In this document: positions 24,943-36,433 of the stretch, in pieces
Layout of the letters: the number at the start of each line of letters is the position of its first letter
Position numbering within the stretch: the first letter of the stretch is position 1
NCBI GenBank assembly: GCA_014925825.1
Contig: JACGCK010000280.1
Span: 1 to 52,128 of the forward strand
DNA from: Pholiota molesta
Lineage: Eukaryota; Basidiomycota; Agaricomycetes; Agaricales; Strophariaceae
Length of the DNA stretch: 52,128 bases
Direction of reading: 5' to 3'
The notes under the pieces: model-generated
What the model was told of the DNA's origin: nothing
What the model saw: only the letters and a program-made list of their open reading frames with translations
Database searches by the model: none
Position numbers and translations under genes: made by a program

Positions 24943-26968
24943 GGCGGAGGTATGTTTCCCCGATCGGATGCTTTGCTCTTTTTTGGTGTTGTCTTTCTAT
25001 GATTTTTTTGCATTTGTTGCCGCGTGTAATTTGTACCGTACTTTGAAATCAGCAAACTTCTCTGCGCTGCTTTTTTTTTCACATTCTCTCTCATCGTCGT
25101 CGTCTGTACCATTATCAAAAGTTTTTCTACCACCTCTCAATTTCGATTCTACCCACGCTTTTGCCACTTAGATTTGGGGCCGTTGATGATACCGATAACT
25201 TATCATCTTTCACATTTCTAATCCTTCGTAATAATGCCTTTGCCATCCACTTCCAATTCCGTTCGATGGCGACGATAGACGATGTATGACGACGACGATA
25301 GAGACACGCTGACCACCTTTTTCAGTATGACCGAACTACCTATGCTCTTCTCTACCTGCACTATTTCTCCCTTGCCTACCGACCGCTTATGCAGTGCTAT
25401 TTTCCTACGCCATACTCTATTACTTGCCGTTGCCCCTTTCTCCTGCTCCATGGTCTATCTCTTCATGCCACCTATCTAGACCAGCCCAAACATTATTTCG
25501 TCACCACTCTTTCGTCGTGCTCCGATCATACAGGCGTCGCCATTTTCCGGCCAGCCACATCAAGTACCTATACGTAGTGCCCTAAATCCCCATAGTAGTA
25601 GAAGTTCTCTTGCTAAGTCCGTTTGTATCAGATATAGTTTTTTTCCGCCGTCCCTTCACCTGCCATGCATGCTATTTATTGCCTACTACTATTATAGCCA
25701 CTACTGCAGCCAGCCATGCTATGAATATCAGTTGATGTTAATGTGTTTGATGAAGGGCGTGTTTCTGTGCTTTTACCTGGTGCTGGGTTCCTTTCTTGGG
25801 CTGCTTTGTGCGATCATGGGGAGCGGTAGACGGGAATGTGCTGTTTTGGACCTTGGGCAGTCGGTCGGGCCTCTGGCGTTATCAAAACAGTCATAGTCGA
25901 TGATGCTGATGCTGATACTTGATTTCCTGAGAATCCCACCTCTGACGCTTCATCGCCCCACGTTTGTGCATTTTTCTTGTCTTTTTATGGAACTCGATAT
26001 CATGCAGGTGTGCAGTGTATGTACATTGTACATGCATACCCCGATATACATGCGGTTAACGCCGTCTCCCTCCCACGCTGACGCGATATAGTGCACTATC
26101 ATGAAGGATGTGTGATGTGCATAACAAGGACGGCACACCATGTCTACCCAGAACGCTTCTTCCGCGTCTCCGTCGTCGTTTCCTCCCCTGCATGCTCGGA
26201 TTTGGGCTGCTGCCTGCTGTTGCCCCTCTTGGATCCGAATCGATCACGGAGCCTCCAGATGGGTATTAGCCCGTATTAGCTTTGGTATGGTTTACCTGCT
26301 GTAACTCTTGCACTTTTCAAGTGATATGATTTTTGGATATGATGTGATATGATGGTGTGTTGAGCTCATCATACGTGTTTTTTGACCTTGACGGAGGAAA
26401 AGACGGCTTTGGTGTTGGCCGCTGTAGATCGTGGACGGTGTTGATTATTTCTGATCAAAAATTCAGGACGCGTGCATGCGTGAATACAGCGGACGGCAGC
26501 TGACGGTCTAGGTCGAGATCTGTCGTTCTGGTGATACTTATTAATTGACTGTGGCATGGTTGATAATAATATACGTACTCAATTTGTATGGGTGAGATCT
26601 GTTCTGACATTCTGTAAGTTCGGTGTGGATTCGAAACGTTATGTTCGTGAGCCCTGCTTCAGAAATGGGATCAAGAGCATCATGCATAAGCGCGGCATGT
26701 GGGGCACCGCGGCGCGCGCGCGTAAGGACGCGTATGATATCGGGCCGATGCCTTGTGCTCGAATAAGCGCTCATGTGCTTGAAACTTAAAACTTGAAGGA
26801 TGTATGTACATAAATCATGGAACGGAGACTCAGGGTGGTTGCGTTGGAATTCGCGTCGTCACTTTCGGCGTCATTACGGGTCATTAATCATTAATCATCA
26901 CCTATCAATGCTCCAAGATTGTCAAATTTCAAGGAGAACATCTGGAAACGTGTTTCTGTGCAAGAGGA

Positions 26969-27000
26969 CGGCACTCGCTCCAGAGGTGGCGTGAGTGCCG
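26969..27000. repeat. Perfect 8-bp inverted repeat (hairpin) CGGCACTC/GAGTGCCG
   Basis: CGGCACTC at 26969-26976 is mirrored by GAGTGCCG at 26993-27000 with a 16-base loop. It sits at the left edge of the transposon-rich segment. It may be part of an element end; no matching copy was found on the right side. Confidence 0.5.
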
Positions 27001-27020
27001 AGAATCTCCAGAGTCACACG

Positions 27021-27084
27021 GAGTGACAGGTCTCCTCGCGAGTCCTCTGAGAGCGGTACGTCCTCACGAGTGACAGCTCTCCTC
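27021..27084. repeat. 17-bp imperfect direct repeat GAGTGACAGsTCTCCTC
   Basis: Copies at 27021-27037 and 27068-27084 differ by one base (G or C at position 10). Subterminal repeats of this kind occur in CMC-type DNA transposons, but no terminal inverted repeat was confirmed. Confidence 0.45.
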
Positions 27085-27154
27085 TCACCTCCTCCCTGCG
27101 CCCTCCTCTCCTCTAGCGTACTCCCTGCACAATGCCCTTGCTCGCTATGCCTCC

Positions 27155-28225
27155 ATGCCTATGACCTTTACTGATGGTTATAAAATCTTTCAAGGTGTAG
27201 GTCTCATCGTTCAACTTATTACTGCTACCACCACTGACTCGGCCTTCATTTTGTCAATGCCAGCACAACGCAGAATTCGTTGTCCGTGCCTCGACCTCCT
27301 AAGCCCTCCTCGCCCTCGCCGGAAACCCGCCAGCTTGGACAGCCCACGACGGGCCTGGCCCCTTCGCCCTCATTTTACGGATGAATGTGTGCCCACGTCC
27401 GAACCAGAAGAGGTTGAAGTTCATGTAAGTCGCTCTCAGTTGCATCGCATATCGCTTATTGACTAATTATTTCTGAAGTGGCCGCTGCGTACTCATAGGC
27501 AACAACCCTACCCACCCACTGCTCCCAGCCGCAGACATTCCGAGCCCACAGATATGATGGATGTAGATGCTGATTCCGAAGCAGATAGTATTGGCAGCCT
27601 GGTACGTATTTAGGTATTCATCGCTTGATCTTGATTTTTCTGACTGTTCTCATCACAGAACTCAACTTTTTTTGCTCAGGTTGATGCTGAAATGGCTGAA
27701 CTGCGAGCGAGATTCCCCGAATTCGTGGCCTGGGAGCAGCGCATCAAGGCCATGGCCTCAACACCCACTCCATCCCCCACCCATGCATATCCCTCTGACA
27801 ATGCCCATCACTTCACCTCGCCTAGTACCCGCCCCCACAGTTCTTGCCGCCATACACTGTCTGTTGCCTCTATTACAGAATCAGAGGCTGAGGATGGGAT
27901 TCCAGCTTCTCCACACCCTCGCAATAACATCCCCGACACGATTACCTCTATCGAGAGCCGGTCTCTCGCAGTGCCTCCTCCATCTGCTGCCCTCGTCTCC
28001 GTTACGGAATCAGAAACGGAATCAGCAACGGAATCAGAAGCCGACTCGGAGGACACGAGCCCACCTCTTGCACTACCACCACTGGCACCTCCTTTGGGTG
28101 TGGATGAATCCGTTACCGAATCAGAAACGGAATCCGAAACCGAAGAAGAGAGTCAATCCCTCGGGACCCAGTGGCCAACCCCTCCACCTGCCTACACTCC
28201 TCCGCCTCGCTATTCCTTTACATAG
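27155..28225 (+). CDS. Agaricomycete repeat-associated protein, Ser/Thr/Glu-rich
   Basis: I do not recognise a named domain. The likely model starts at 27155 (MPMTFTDGYKIFQ), with introns at about 27195-27263, 27425-27478 and 27602-27658. Exon 3 has TDMMDVDADSEADSIGSL. The last exon starts NSTFFAQVDAEMAELRARF and EFVAWEQRIKAMASTPTPSP, then becomes disordered with repeated S-V-T-E-S-E-T-E-S-E units (SVTESETESATESEADSED and again near 28110-28150) and a Pro-rich end (PPPAYTPPPRYSFT). In exon 2 another frame (SLSVPRPPKPSSPSPETRQ) looks more protein-like than the one that joins, so a frameshift there is possible. It ends 44 bp from the stop of the Plavaka transposase on the other strand and may be cargo or a repeat neighbour. 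Confidence 0.5.
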
Positions 28226-28229
28226 GTTA

Positions 28230-31200
28230 TACATATCAATAATGAAATAATATGTCATTCACAATTCTACTATGTGGGGAGGCAATTCGAGGCATGTAGT
28301 TTAAACATACAAAACAAGTGCTTATCTATATGAGAATTAACTAAAAATTGGGGGCGTACAGATGTTCCTCCAGAGATTGGAATAAGCATTGCACTGCGTA
28401 CAATACGGCTAACACTGATGATCTCTGCGTAGGCGCGCTCAACACCATTTCGGCGCCGTGTGGATGGGGAAATGTGATGAAAGCCCGTGATATTATCAGG
28501 CAAGCGGAGAGGTGTAAACCATTCAATATAGGCAAGGGGTTCATCTGGAGAAAATGGGTAGTGCTTGGGGAGTTCGAATATGGCATGTATGCGCGCTATC
28601 CGAAGCCCCTTCCATGGTGTATTATCAGTATGAATATTCTGCTCATCTGTACGGATAAACGCATAGTCAAGCTGTGGTGCCTCTTCATTCCGCCAGCGTC
28701 CTGTTGCTGTTTGTGATGCTATGATAGGTCCAGTGGCACGGACGACATTCGCCGAGTGTCGTTTACCAACAGCCGGAATGGGTGGCAACTTGAAGACTAG
28801 TTGGCTCCAAAGCCCGAACGTATCGTGTGGGTAGGGCGTGAACGATGTGATTCCGTTCTTGCGCAGAAAGACGGTAAGGGCCTCGAGGAAATGTGGTGCT
28901 TGATATCCATCTGCAGCCATAATCAAGCTTGCTGGGACATGTCGAGATGACGGAGGTGGTTTTTTGGACATGGAATAGGCAGATTTTGAAATAAGGATGG
29001 AATTTTGAAGATCGCTTTCAGAGAGACCAGTGTCGCCGGAAGAATCCAGATCCATGCCATTGCGCTTGGCTTTCCACACGAGAAACTGTGAGAAGCGGTC
29101 AACTGCCTCTTGCCGTTCTAGCCACCGCGTCATTTGAGATATGTAGTCTTTGCGATTGCTGGCTCGGAAGGCATTCTTGGCGTAATCAATGTGTAGCCGT
29201 TCAGGTGATTCAGTATTGTACCCATCGGCACTTCCAAACAGTTGTATGAGGGGGTCGTAGTGCTCGAGAGAATGTAGCTTCGGAATGTTGAAATGCCCTC
29301 CTTGTCGCCCACCAAGCTCCAAAAAGACCTCCTTGACACGGTGGAAATTATCCAGAGACTGGCGAAGAGCCAGGAGTGATTGGGTTGTGTGAGTCTCGAG
29401 CGATGCATAATGGATAAAATCAGTCATCGCACGAACAGCTTGGAGTACGCGTGTATCAGTTCCGCGATGACTAGCCATTAATCCTAAGAAAATTCGTTCC
29501 ATCTCCTTGTGCTCCGTGCCAGTCCATTGGGAGACATTTGAGATGCCATTCTTGAAATGACGTAGACTGTGATAGGAAGGGGCTGATCGAAATAGCTGAT
29601 CAACGATTTCGTCGGTGAGAATTTCGGTACACCATTTTACGAGGTGGTCCTTGAATACGCCTTTGTGTACTTGATGCAGGAGATCAGGCGTGAAAGCTGT
29701 GAATATGTTGCAGAATGGAAGATTGCGCCAGAATGGAGCAGGGACATCACGAAGACCCCAAGCCTTGAATGCAGTGTCCTTCTCTCCTTGCTGTTTGCGT
29801 TTTAGAAAAAATAAGGTTTCGCGAACAGAGCGGAGGAAGGCAGGTGTGTGATTTCCACGAGAATTGGGTTCGACGAGGCAAATCGGACAGCGGTTTTCCA
29901 TGCAGCATGCAATCAAGCACTGTTCCGGATAGTCAGCCACATAAACGGCCAGAATAGGCCAGATTTTGCGTATCCATCCGTCAGCGCACATCATATCCTT
30001 GCCATATAAACCTGCCTCCCTCAGGGACATTAGAATCTTCTCCAAGCAATAGTGGAAGAGACGGTATTTTGCAAGTGAGCGAGTCTTGTCAGAAAAGCAA
30101 TCGAATTTGGGAATAGGTAGGTACCCTAGCAATATTGTTGCATGTGCCGAGACCTGACGGCGCGTCTCCTTAGGAATATTTCCGATTGTAAGGTAGAGAG
30201 GCCAAGCTGAATTATCGCCCCGAAAGTTTGAAAGCAAGGTCTTGTCCGAAGAAAGAATAACGGGCGAGATCGTTGCCCCTTCGGGCAATAATTGCTGTGT
30301 GAAAGTTGACGTTGAGCGCTGCATTCAATGTTGAACATCAAACATTACTTACCTGAAGATCCCACCACCATGAACCTGTCGACATTTCATTCAGAATCTG
30401 ATTCCGACCCTCTCTATCTTCATAAAATCTCTCGGGTGCAAACTTCATGTCTTTTGCAAAAGCTGGATTCCCAATAAGCTCTGCTACACACTCGACTGGA
30501 TCCCGGTACCATAGCTCCAAATGCTCTTTGCGACAGGTCTGGCCACTAGGATCTCTGTCGAAATCAGGTTGATCACCTGTCACTTCGATATCATGGCATT
30601 TCCATGGAACTCCGGTGGGAAGCCCGTCAATAGCGTCCAACAACTGCTTCTTGTTCTGAAAAGAAGGCTTCGCTTTGTTCGCAATCTGCCAGCAACGTCA
30701 TCTCCATCTGTTATGCCTGGGAATGCTTGAAGAAATTTACATACAATGGGCAATTTAAGGAGTGCATCGGCTTGCGTATGTCCCACGTTCTTAATCAACC
30801 ACTTTGCTAACTCCCACTCTTCCTCATCCCGAAATGGCCCCAAGACATGTCCGTATTTCAAGATTTGCTCGTCTTCAATTCGTTCAAAGGCTGTCTTTCC
30901 TTGTGTAGCGCTAACAGGCTGGCCAGCTCGGTACTCTGATGGACAAGGCTGACTCCAAGGCTTTCTCTGGGACTGTGATGCTGGAGAATCAGGATCGTCA
31001 ACCTCAACCATCTCTGGTTGATGAGTTCGACGATGTTGCCTAGGATTGTCTGTAACGTTGGGTGGTGAGATGGCGTCTGGATCGGACGGGTCTTCAGCAG
31101 GATCGGAGGTGTCAGGTAGGATATCGTCCCACTCTTCCATAACTGTGCTGATACTGAGGTTTTCTGGTGCTGGTAGATTTGGCCTTGGCCCACGGCGTTT

Positions 31201-31560
31201 TTCTCGGGCAGTTTTCAAGGCTTGCTGTCGTGCTTTTTGAAGTCGAATTTTGCAGAGGGGATCCTGTTCTTGATGGCGACGGACATCTGCGGCAGAGGAC
31301 AATATCTTCAAGCAGTACAAGCACTGGCTATTCGAGGTCGTCATTTTAGGAGAATTGAGACGTGTGTCCAAGTCTTGGAAAACATATACCCAGGTATGTG
31401 ACATGCCGATGTTTTGAGGCATCGCCGTTGTTTTGAGGCATCATGAACAAATAGTGCGGATGAAAATTTTGTTCCGCCCAGGCTTGTCTCCAACATCCAT
31501 CATGCCCCCCGTCTTCAGCCTCTGGTTGGCATTTTCCCTTTCTTTTTTATATGCGACTCA
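28230..31560. mobile_element. Plavaka DNA transposon, ends not resolved
   Basis: The element is defined by the intact transposase. Its limits are set arbitrarily at the neighbouring genes. A CACTA-like start or a clear pair of inverted ends was not seen between 28226-28270 and 31345-31560, so the true element may be larger and may include one or both neighbouring genes. Confidence 0.5.
28270..31344 (-). CDS. Plavaka-type DNA transposase (CMC superfamily)
   Basis: Cut-and-paste transposase of the Plavaka group found in basidiomycetes. Three exons: 31344-30745, 30685-30353 and 30318-28270, giving about 993 residues with no stop or frameshift. The N-terminus has a zinc-finger-like motif (CLYCLKILSSAADVRRHQE, then C). 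The core shows family blocks: GVPWKCHDIEVTGDQPD, LELWYRDPVECVAELIGNPA, LPEGATISPVILSSDKTLLS, DNSAWPLYLTIGNIPKETRR, FTPDLLHQVHKGVFKDHLVK, NIPKLHSLEHYDPLIQLFGS and DGYNTESPERLHIDYAK. The second intron is only 34 bp, unusually short. I did not find convincing terminal inverted repeats, so element limits are unknown. The intact frame suggests a recent or still active copy. Flanking repeat-family genes run in the opposite direction. Confidence 0.85.
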
Positions 31561-31648
31561 TGCTTAATATCCCTAGATCGCCCAATCAGATGGGTCAGGT
31601 CCACCGCAAGAGTTCTTGGTGAACCAAACTCGTCCGAAGGGCCGTTCG

Positions 31649-33937
31649 ATGCGTCCTGTCAAAGAAAATGTTGCGCTAACTGGCTTGAGTGAGCTCCTTC
31701 ATGTACGATATTATATTGAATCAGTAAAGGTTAACATGACTTCTTATCTCATAGAAGCTGAGCTGCAGAGAAATTCCCTGAAGGCTGCCAAAGCGAAAGC
31801 GACGAAAGTTGCGCGAAAGCAATCGATAATGCCCGGTGCTCCGAATTCTCCCGAGAACGAAAATTTTGCAGGCCAAGCTAACTCTGCGACAATTTTGAGT
31901 ACGTTCATCATTTAATGGACATTCTATACTGCCTCAAAGCCACGACCAACAGCACCACAACCTGAGCTTGGATTGGCATCATCAGGCTTGTCCATGACCT
32001 CAGCAATGTATTCCTGTAAGTCGTCACTTACCATTAGTAACATTAATCTATTGATGTTTCTTCATCATTAGCAGCTCCACCTCAGGCAGGTGCAACGAGG
32101 CCGCCCACATCACAACAACCGTGGATGATGGACTCGGAGCACAATCGCGATTATCGGCTTGATCAACAATCTTATCACCCTGGTCAAGACTTTGGACGTC
32201 TTACAATGAATATGACTGGTCCGCGGGTCCTTCAGCCTGTCCAAAATCAGACTCATCCTATGGGTCTTTTGGACGAGCTCAACAATCCAAATCTATCCTA
32301 TGATGCTAATCCGATTAATATTCATAGGCAATTTGACAGTGTGCCTAGGCAGGATTTTCGTCCACAAAATGCAGCTAGTGATCAATTGGTATGTACCATT
32401 ACATTTTTTTGGCTGTATATGCATGCATAAATTTTTTTTCTTCAGGACATGACCGACCAAGGTGATCCTGTGCATACGGAGCCGACATGGAACACTGTCG
32501 TTACGGACATAGACGCTGATGTCGATGAATCAAATAACGATTCTGAGAATGATGTTCCGACTGGTCTAGGACTCAATGTATGTGATCATTTCCCCTTATC
32601 AGTTCAACAAATCAAGTCATGTTGTATAGATCAATGCTCGTGAGGTTACTCTCCAACGCAAATCCCGCAAAGTCAAAAATGAAGAGCTTATGCCAGTGGC
32701 TGGCGCCGTCGCCACTGTGAAGTCCGAGGATGAAGATGCTACTGAATTGCGCAGTTCAAGTCCTAGCCTCACTGGCGCACCTAGTCGCGCGACCCGCAGC
32801 ATTCGTGCTTTACCAGAGGATTCTCAGCGCATCGTCCGGGCAGCGTGTGACCTTCTTCGAGAACATATTACCAAGGCATGTATTGCTTTACACTCATCGA
32901 TTGATTGACTACTGAATGTTATCTTAAAGCTTGACCCTTGGCCTGACACAACGAAGACGAACAGCCGTGGTCAATCAAGCGGCTTGGACGCATATACGAC
33001 TCTTTCCATGGAGCTATGGTATGAGGCCTGCTCTTTGCTAAGCATTGAAGATGTCGATCCCATGGGAGCTGAACTCAAACGTGTAAGTCTTATTGTCTCT
33101 TACATATACTGTGCTTATATGATCATTCTGCAGATTCTCGAACGTACACCACAGTTCCGTGGTCAAGTCCGCGACAAAGCGAGTCTTCTCGTCGTTCATG
33201 CTTACAACTTCACCGACATTCGCGTGCTGGGGAAGAAGCTTACCAAGGACGAGATTACGGAGATCACCTCTCAAAACCGTGATATATATGCCAGCCTCAA
33301 AGATAAATTCTGGTACAAGGTACGAGTCTCTTTACCCTCTTTTGTGTGTCTAACTTGAAACATGTTTACTAGGTTCCAAACGATACAACCATTCCTGACA
33401 CCATGTACCGGCACCCCATAATACAGCATGTCTTGAATATGGCCTGGTTCGGGGAGGGTACTTATGCACGAAGCAAGTTCTTTTTGGGCGACAGCGAGAT
33501 ACCCTTGGTCACCATAGCATTGATTCTTACTGCGGTACGTGTTTTTACATTGTTTAGTGCTTAAGTTTAGTCTAATGTTGCATCTAGATTGAGAATGCTC
33601 TGGATGCTTGGCGCACAGGCCGCTTCCACCGTGTTGAATTTTCATGCAAGGAATATCATCACCGCTACAACAAGCATCTACGCCGTCTCAAGCTGTGGAA
33701 GACTTTCTGTTCTGGGGAACCCTTTGATCTCGCTACTGACGTACAAACTTCATTGCTCGAAAATGCTCGGTATGTCATAACATCAGGTGTTAGTATATAA
33801 ATGCTGACAGATAGACCATTTTTGTGGCTAGGCTATCCATCGGTGAGGATAATGAACAGCCGGTTGATGGTGCAGATGAGGAAACCGAAGAAGATTTGCT
33901 CGCAACTTTTGCGGCAAACCGTACGCGTGCTATGTAA
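31649..33937 (+). CDS. DUF6532-containing protein
   Basis: A protein family of unknown function that is multi-copy in Agaricomycetes. It starts at 31649 (MRPVKENVALTGLSELLH). The first exons are disordered with a basic helix (LQRNSLKAAKAKATKVARK). Later exons carry the DUF6532 domain: DSQRIVRAACDLLREHI, SLLVVHAYNFTDIRVLGKKL, HPIIQHVLNMAWFGEGTYAR, ALILTAIENALDAWRTGRF and KEYHHRYNKHLRRLKLWKTF, ending FAANRTRAM. Introns are short. One (from about 32878) appears to use a GC donor (AAG|GCATGT). The join near 31900-31945 does not keep frame with the best GT-AG choice, so a one-base error or a different splice is likely there. It may be part of a repeat or transposon neighbourhood; no function can be assigned. 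Confidence 0.68.
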
Positions 33938-36433
33938 TGCTTGTTTGATACTTAGTACGCTCGTAAAGGCTCGTAATGTAGCCAAATTAAAATCCGAATC
34001 GTTTTTTTTTGCCCATATTCAAGAGGATTCTAAGTTTCTGACTACTGTACTCACGAGGACTCGATAGCCCTCAGGTACTCAGGCACTCAATGACTCTGAC
34101 ACTCATTGCCTCTATTGCTCAAGTACTCAATGACTCGGCCCCTCTGTGGCGCATGGGCTCAATGACTATGGGCTCCTATGGAGTGGGTATTGAGGGAAAT
34201 TTGTGCTCCGCCATCCTCAGATAGCGGGTACGTGTCTCACGCACTCCGGGGCTATGTATGCCTATGTACCCCTCGGTAGCATCCTCCCGTTTTCCAGATG
34301 AAAGATTGAGAGTAATTATCTGGTTATCTTCATTGAGATACTTGTGTACAAATATATCATCAGGCTTTTCTTGGTATTACTATGATCTAGGTTTTCCTTC
34401 TCATGGCTATCGCCGGCATCTGCTGGGCACGTTGGGGTGCATACTTGAAAACCTTTCCTCCCAGTAGTTGATGTGCAGTGCAGAACTTTTATGACTGCTC
34501 GCCGAATCAGGTAACTTTCCTGATTGACAAAGAGGACCCGAGTAATTTTTGTTCGTGGTATTTTTTTTTGGGGAATAAGAAGTGCAATTTCATTTCTCTG
34601 GTGTTGATGGCTGCTGATTCTGTAGATTCCAACCGCTGATCTTTTGTACTCACTGTCTTTCTTGTGCTATTCGATGTAATAAACCAGTCCTTTTATGTGG
34701 GTTGTCTGGAGTGGTAATTTTGAATTCGCTAGTCGCTCATCCTATGTATGTATATGCTGTTGTCTATACGGGGCTCCAAACAGATTGTGGCAAGAGAAAA
34801 AATTGCGATATGAGGATGATAACGAGAGCAGACTCGAGAGGGCTTGCCCTATATTTTTTCGGCCCGATTGTCAGTATGTGCCACCGAATGGAACATTCAA
34901 GAGTGCTATGGAATCAAAAGATTGTCGGTATCTAGGGTTCATTATTTAATACTCACGGTAAGGTTGATCATGATCATGATGGGCATTTGACTCTGAGCAG
35001 CACTTGAGAGGCATGTTCCATGAATGGACGATGGACTGTGGTCGACTGTGACCCTTACAGGCCAGCATGCAGAGCGAAGCTTACATTGTCAGATATATTA
35101 GCCTTCAGTTCTAATCGTTGTCGATTGTATTATACTTAGTTTGATCCTTCTTTCTGTTCAAGGAATTGTACATATGCTGCTACCCAGGTATTTTTCTAAC
35201 CAAGTGTCTTTCATTGGGACAAGTCTGGTGAGCCAGCTTTTCGAATGCTTATGCACCATGCAAAGGAATTTCTGGAAGCTGCAGGATCTCAGGACGAAGA
35301 TGTATATTAGTTCCATCTGTCGAGCAACTGTCAAGGCCAAATTTGCAGCCCATAGTGCCCAGCTTTTTCATTATGGTTTGCATGGATAAATCGAGATAGG
35401 AGACCGACTCCTTCCTTTGGTTCACATTGCCCTTTATAGATTTCCCAAGGGTCTATCACCATTATGCGCAAGCGTCTGACTGATTCTACAGAGAGAACAA
35501 GGGCAGCTGTGCGAATTTGCTCTTGTGTATCTCAGACTGGAGTAGAATGCGAGCTTCATTGTAGCGCCACTAAAGTCAATGCGACTCGCGTGCAGTAGTC
35601 GAAGAGGGCGGAAGCAACTGTGGTGGCACGGGTTGGACAAGGTAGACCGATTGAAAGTAATCTATTTATAGACGAACGCGCCTGCCCAAGTCAGGGTATA
35701 GCCTCTCACTCTTGCCATGTTTGGAGCGCGAAAAAAGCTTTGAAGTTGGGCGTCTATAAAACCGCCGAGAGAAAGAACGACTTGGTGGGAGAGCGAGCGT
35801 CGAGCGTCGCCAGACGCTGGATGAAAAAGAATGGGGAGTGGATTCTGAAATCAGATGATGACAGTGGTCAATGAAGGAGAAGCAGAGGGCGTGGTGATCG
35901 TTGCAACCCCAACGGCGTCAGAGATGGTGGCACAACGCTCAGGAATCGTCAAGTGTGCTCAACAGCTCGCTCGCCGCGGGAGATTGGTTCCCATGGACGG
36001 TCCGGTACAAGATATTTGCGGACGAGTCAGGGGCCGCGAGTGTGCTCTTGGGAAGCTTGGCGGCGCAAATGAAGGGGGGAAAGTAGGATGTAGGAGGGGA
36101 GGGGGCGGCGAGTTGATGGGCCAGGATGGAGGGGAGGGGGAGCGTGGGAAGGTAGCCAGCTGGCTGGGGAGGTTGTCCGAAAGTTTTGCTCTCAACGACC
36201 ATTTACTTAGTAGTATTCCCCGGAGGCACCTCTGCCCGTATCCCCCCGTCGACCCTGCTCCTCGTCGACTGGCCTACAGGCAGCTAATCACGACCACGTC
36301 CACGAACAATCTAGTCCTGGGACGTCCGTTTTCCATCCGACTAATTGGCCATACCCCTGCTCATCTTCGTACTTCACCGAGCCCGCTGCTCATCCATTCG
36401 TAATCCCTAATAGATTCGTTCAAAACTACTATA
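33938..36433. other. 2.5-kb gene-poor region between DUF6532 and Pumilio genes
   Basis: No gene is supported. CTCAATGACT occurs at 34086-34095, 34127-34136 and 34158-34167 in a CACTC-rich patch. Short open frames near 34695-34949 and 35141-35389 (ISSICRATVKAKFAAHSAQ) look like relics of repeat proteins, since they lack a start and splice context. The part 35850-36200 is purine-rich (GGGGAGG runs) and forms the upstream DNA of the Pumilio gene. Confidence 0.4.
34086..34167. repeat. Three copies of CTCAATGACT
   Basis: Exact copies at 34086-34095, 34127-34136 and 34158-34167, with related CACTC motifs between. Origin unknown. Confidence 0.45.

Larger units (their letters stand above)
24943..27154. 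other. 2.2-kb stretch without a supported gene
   Basis: CT-rich and T-rich DNA after the GDS1-type gene. Open frames are short (under 80 codons) and have no recognisable domain or convincing splice chain. A long 3' UTR, a non-coding transcript or an old transposon relic would all fit. Its right edge (26969-27084) has a hairpin and a direct repeat, listed separately. Confidence 0.45.

Noticed and set aside
28226..31560. Terminal inverted repeats of the Plavaka element
   Set aside because: I compared the flanks by eye and found no CACTA-type start or matching pair, so no ends are claimed.
35855..36403. 182-codon open frame upstream of the Pumilio gene
   Set aside because: Low-complexity purine-rich DNA. 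No domain, and the real start with a good splice follows at 36434.
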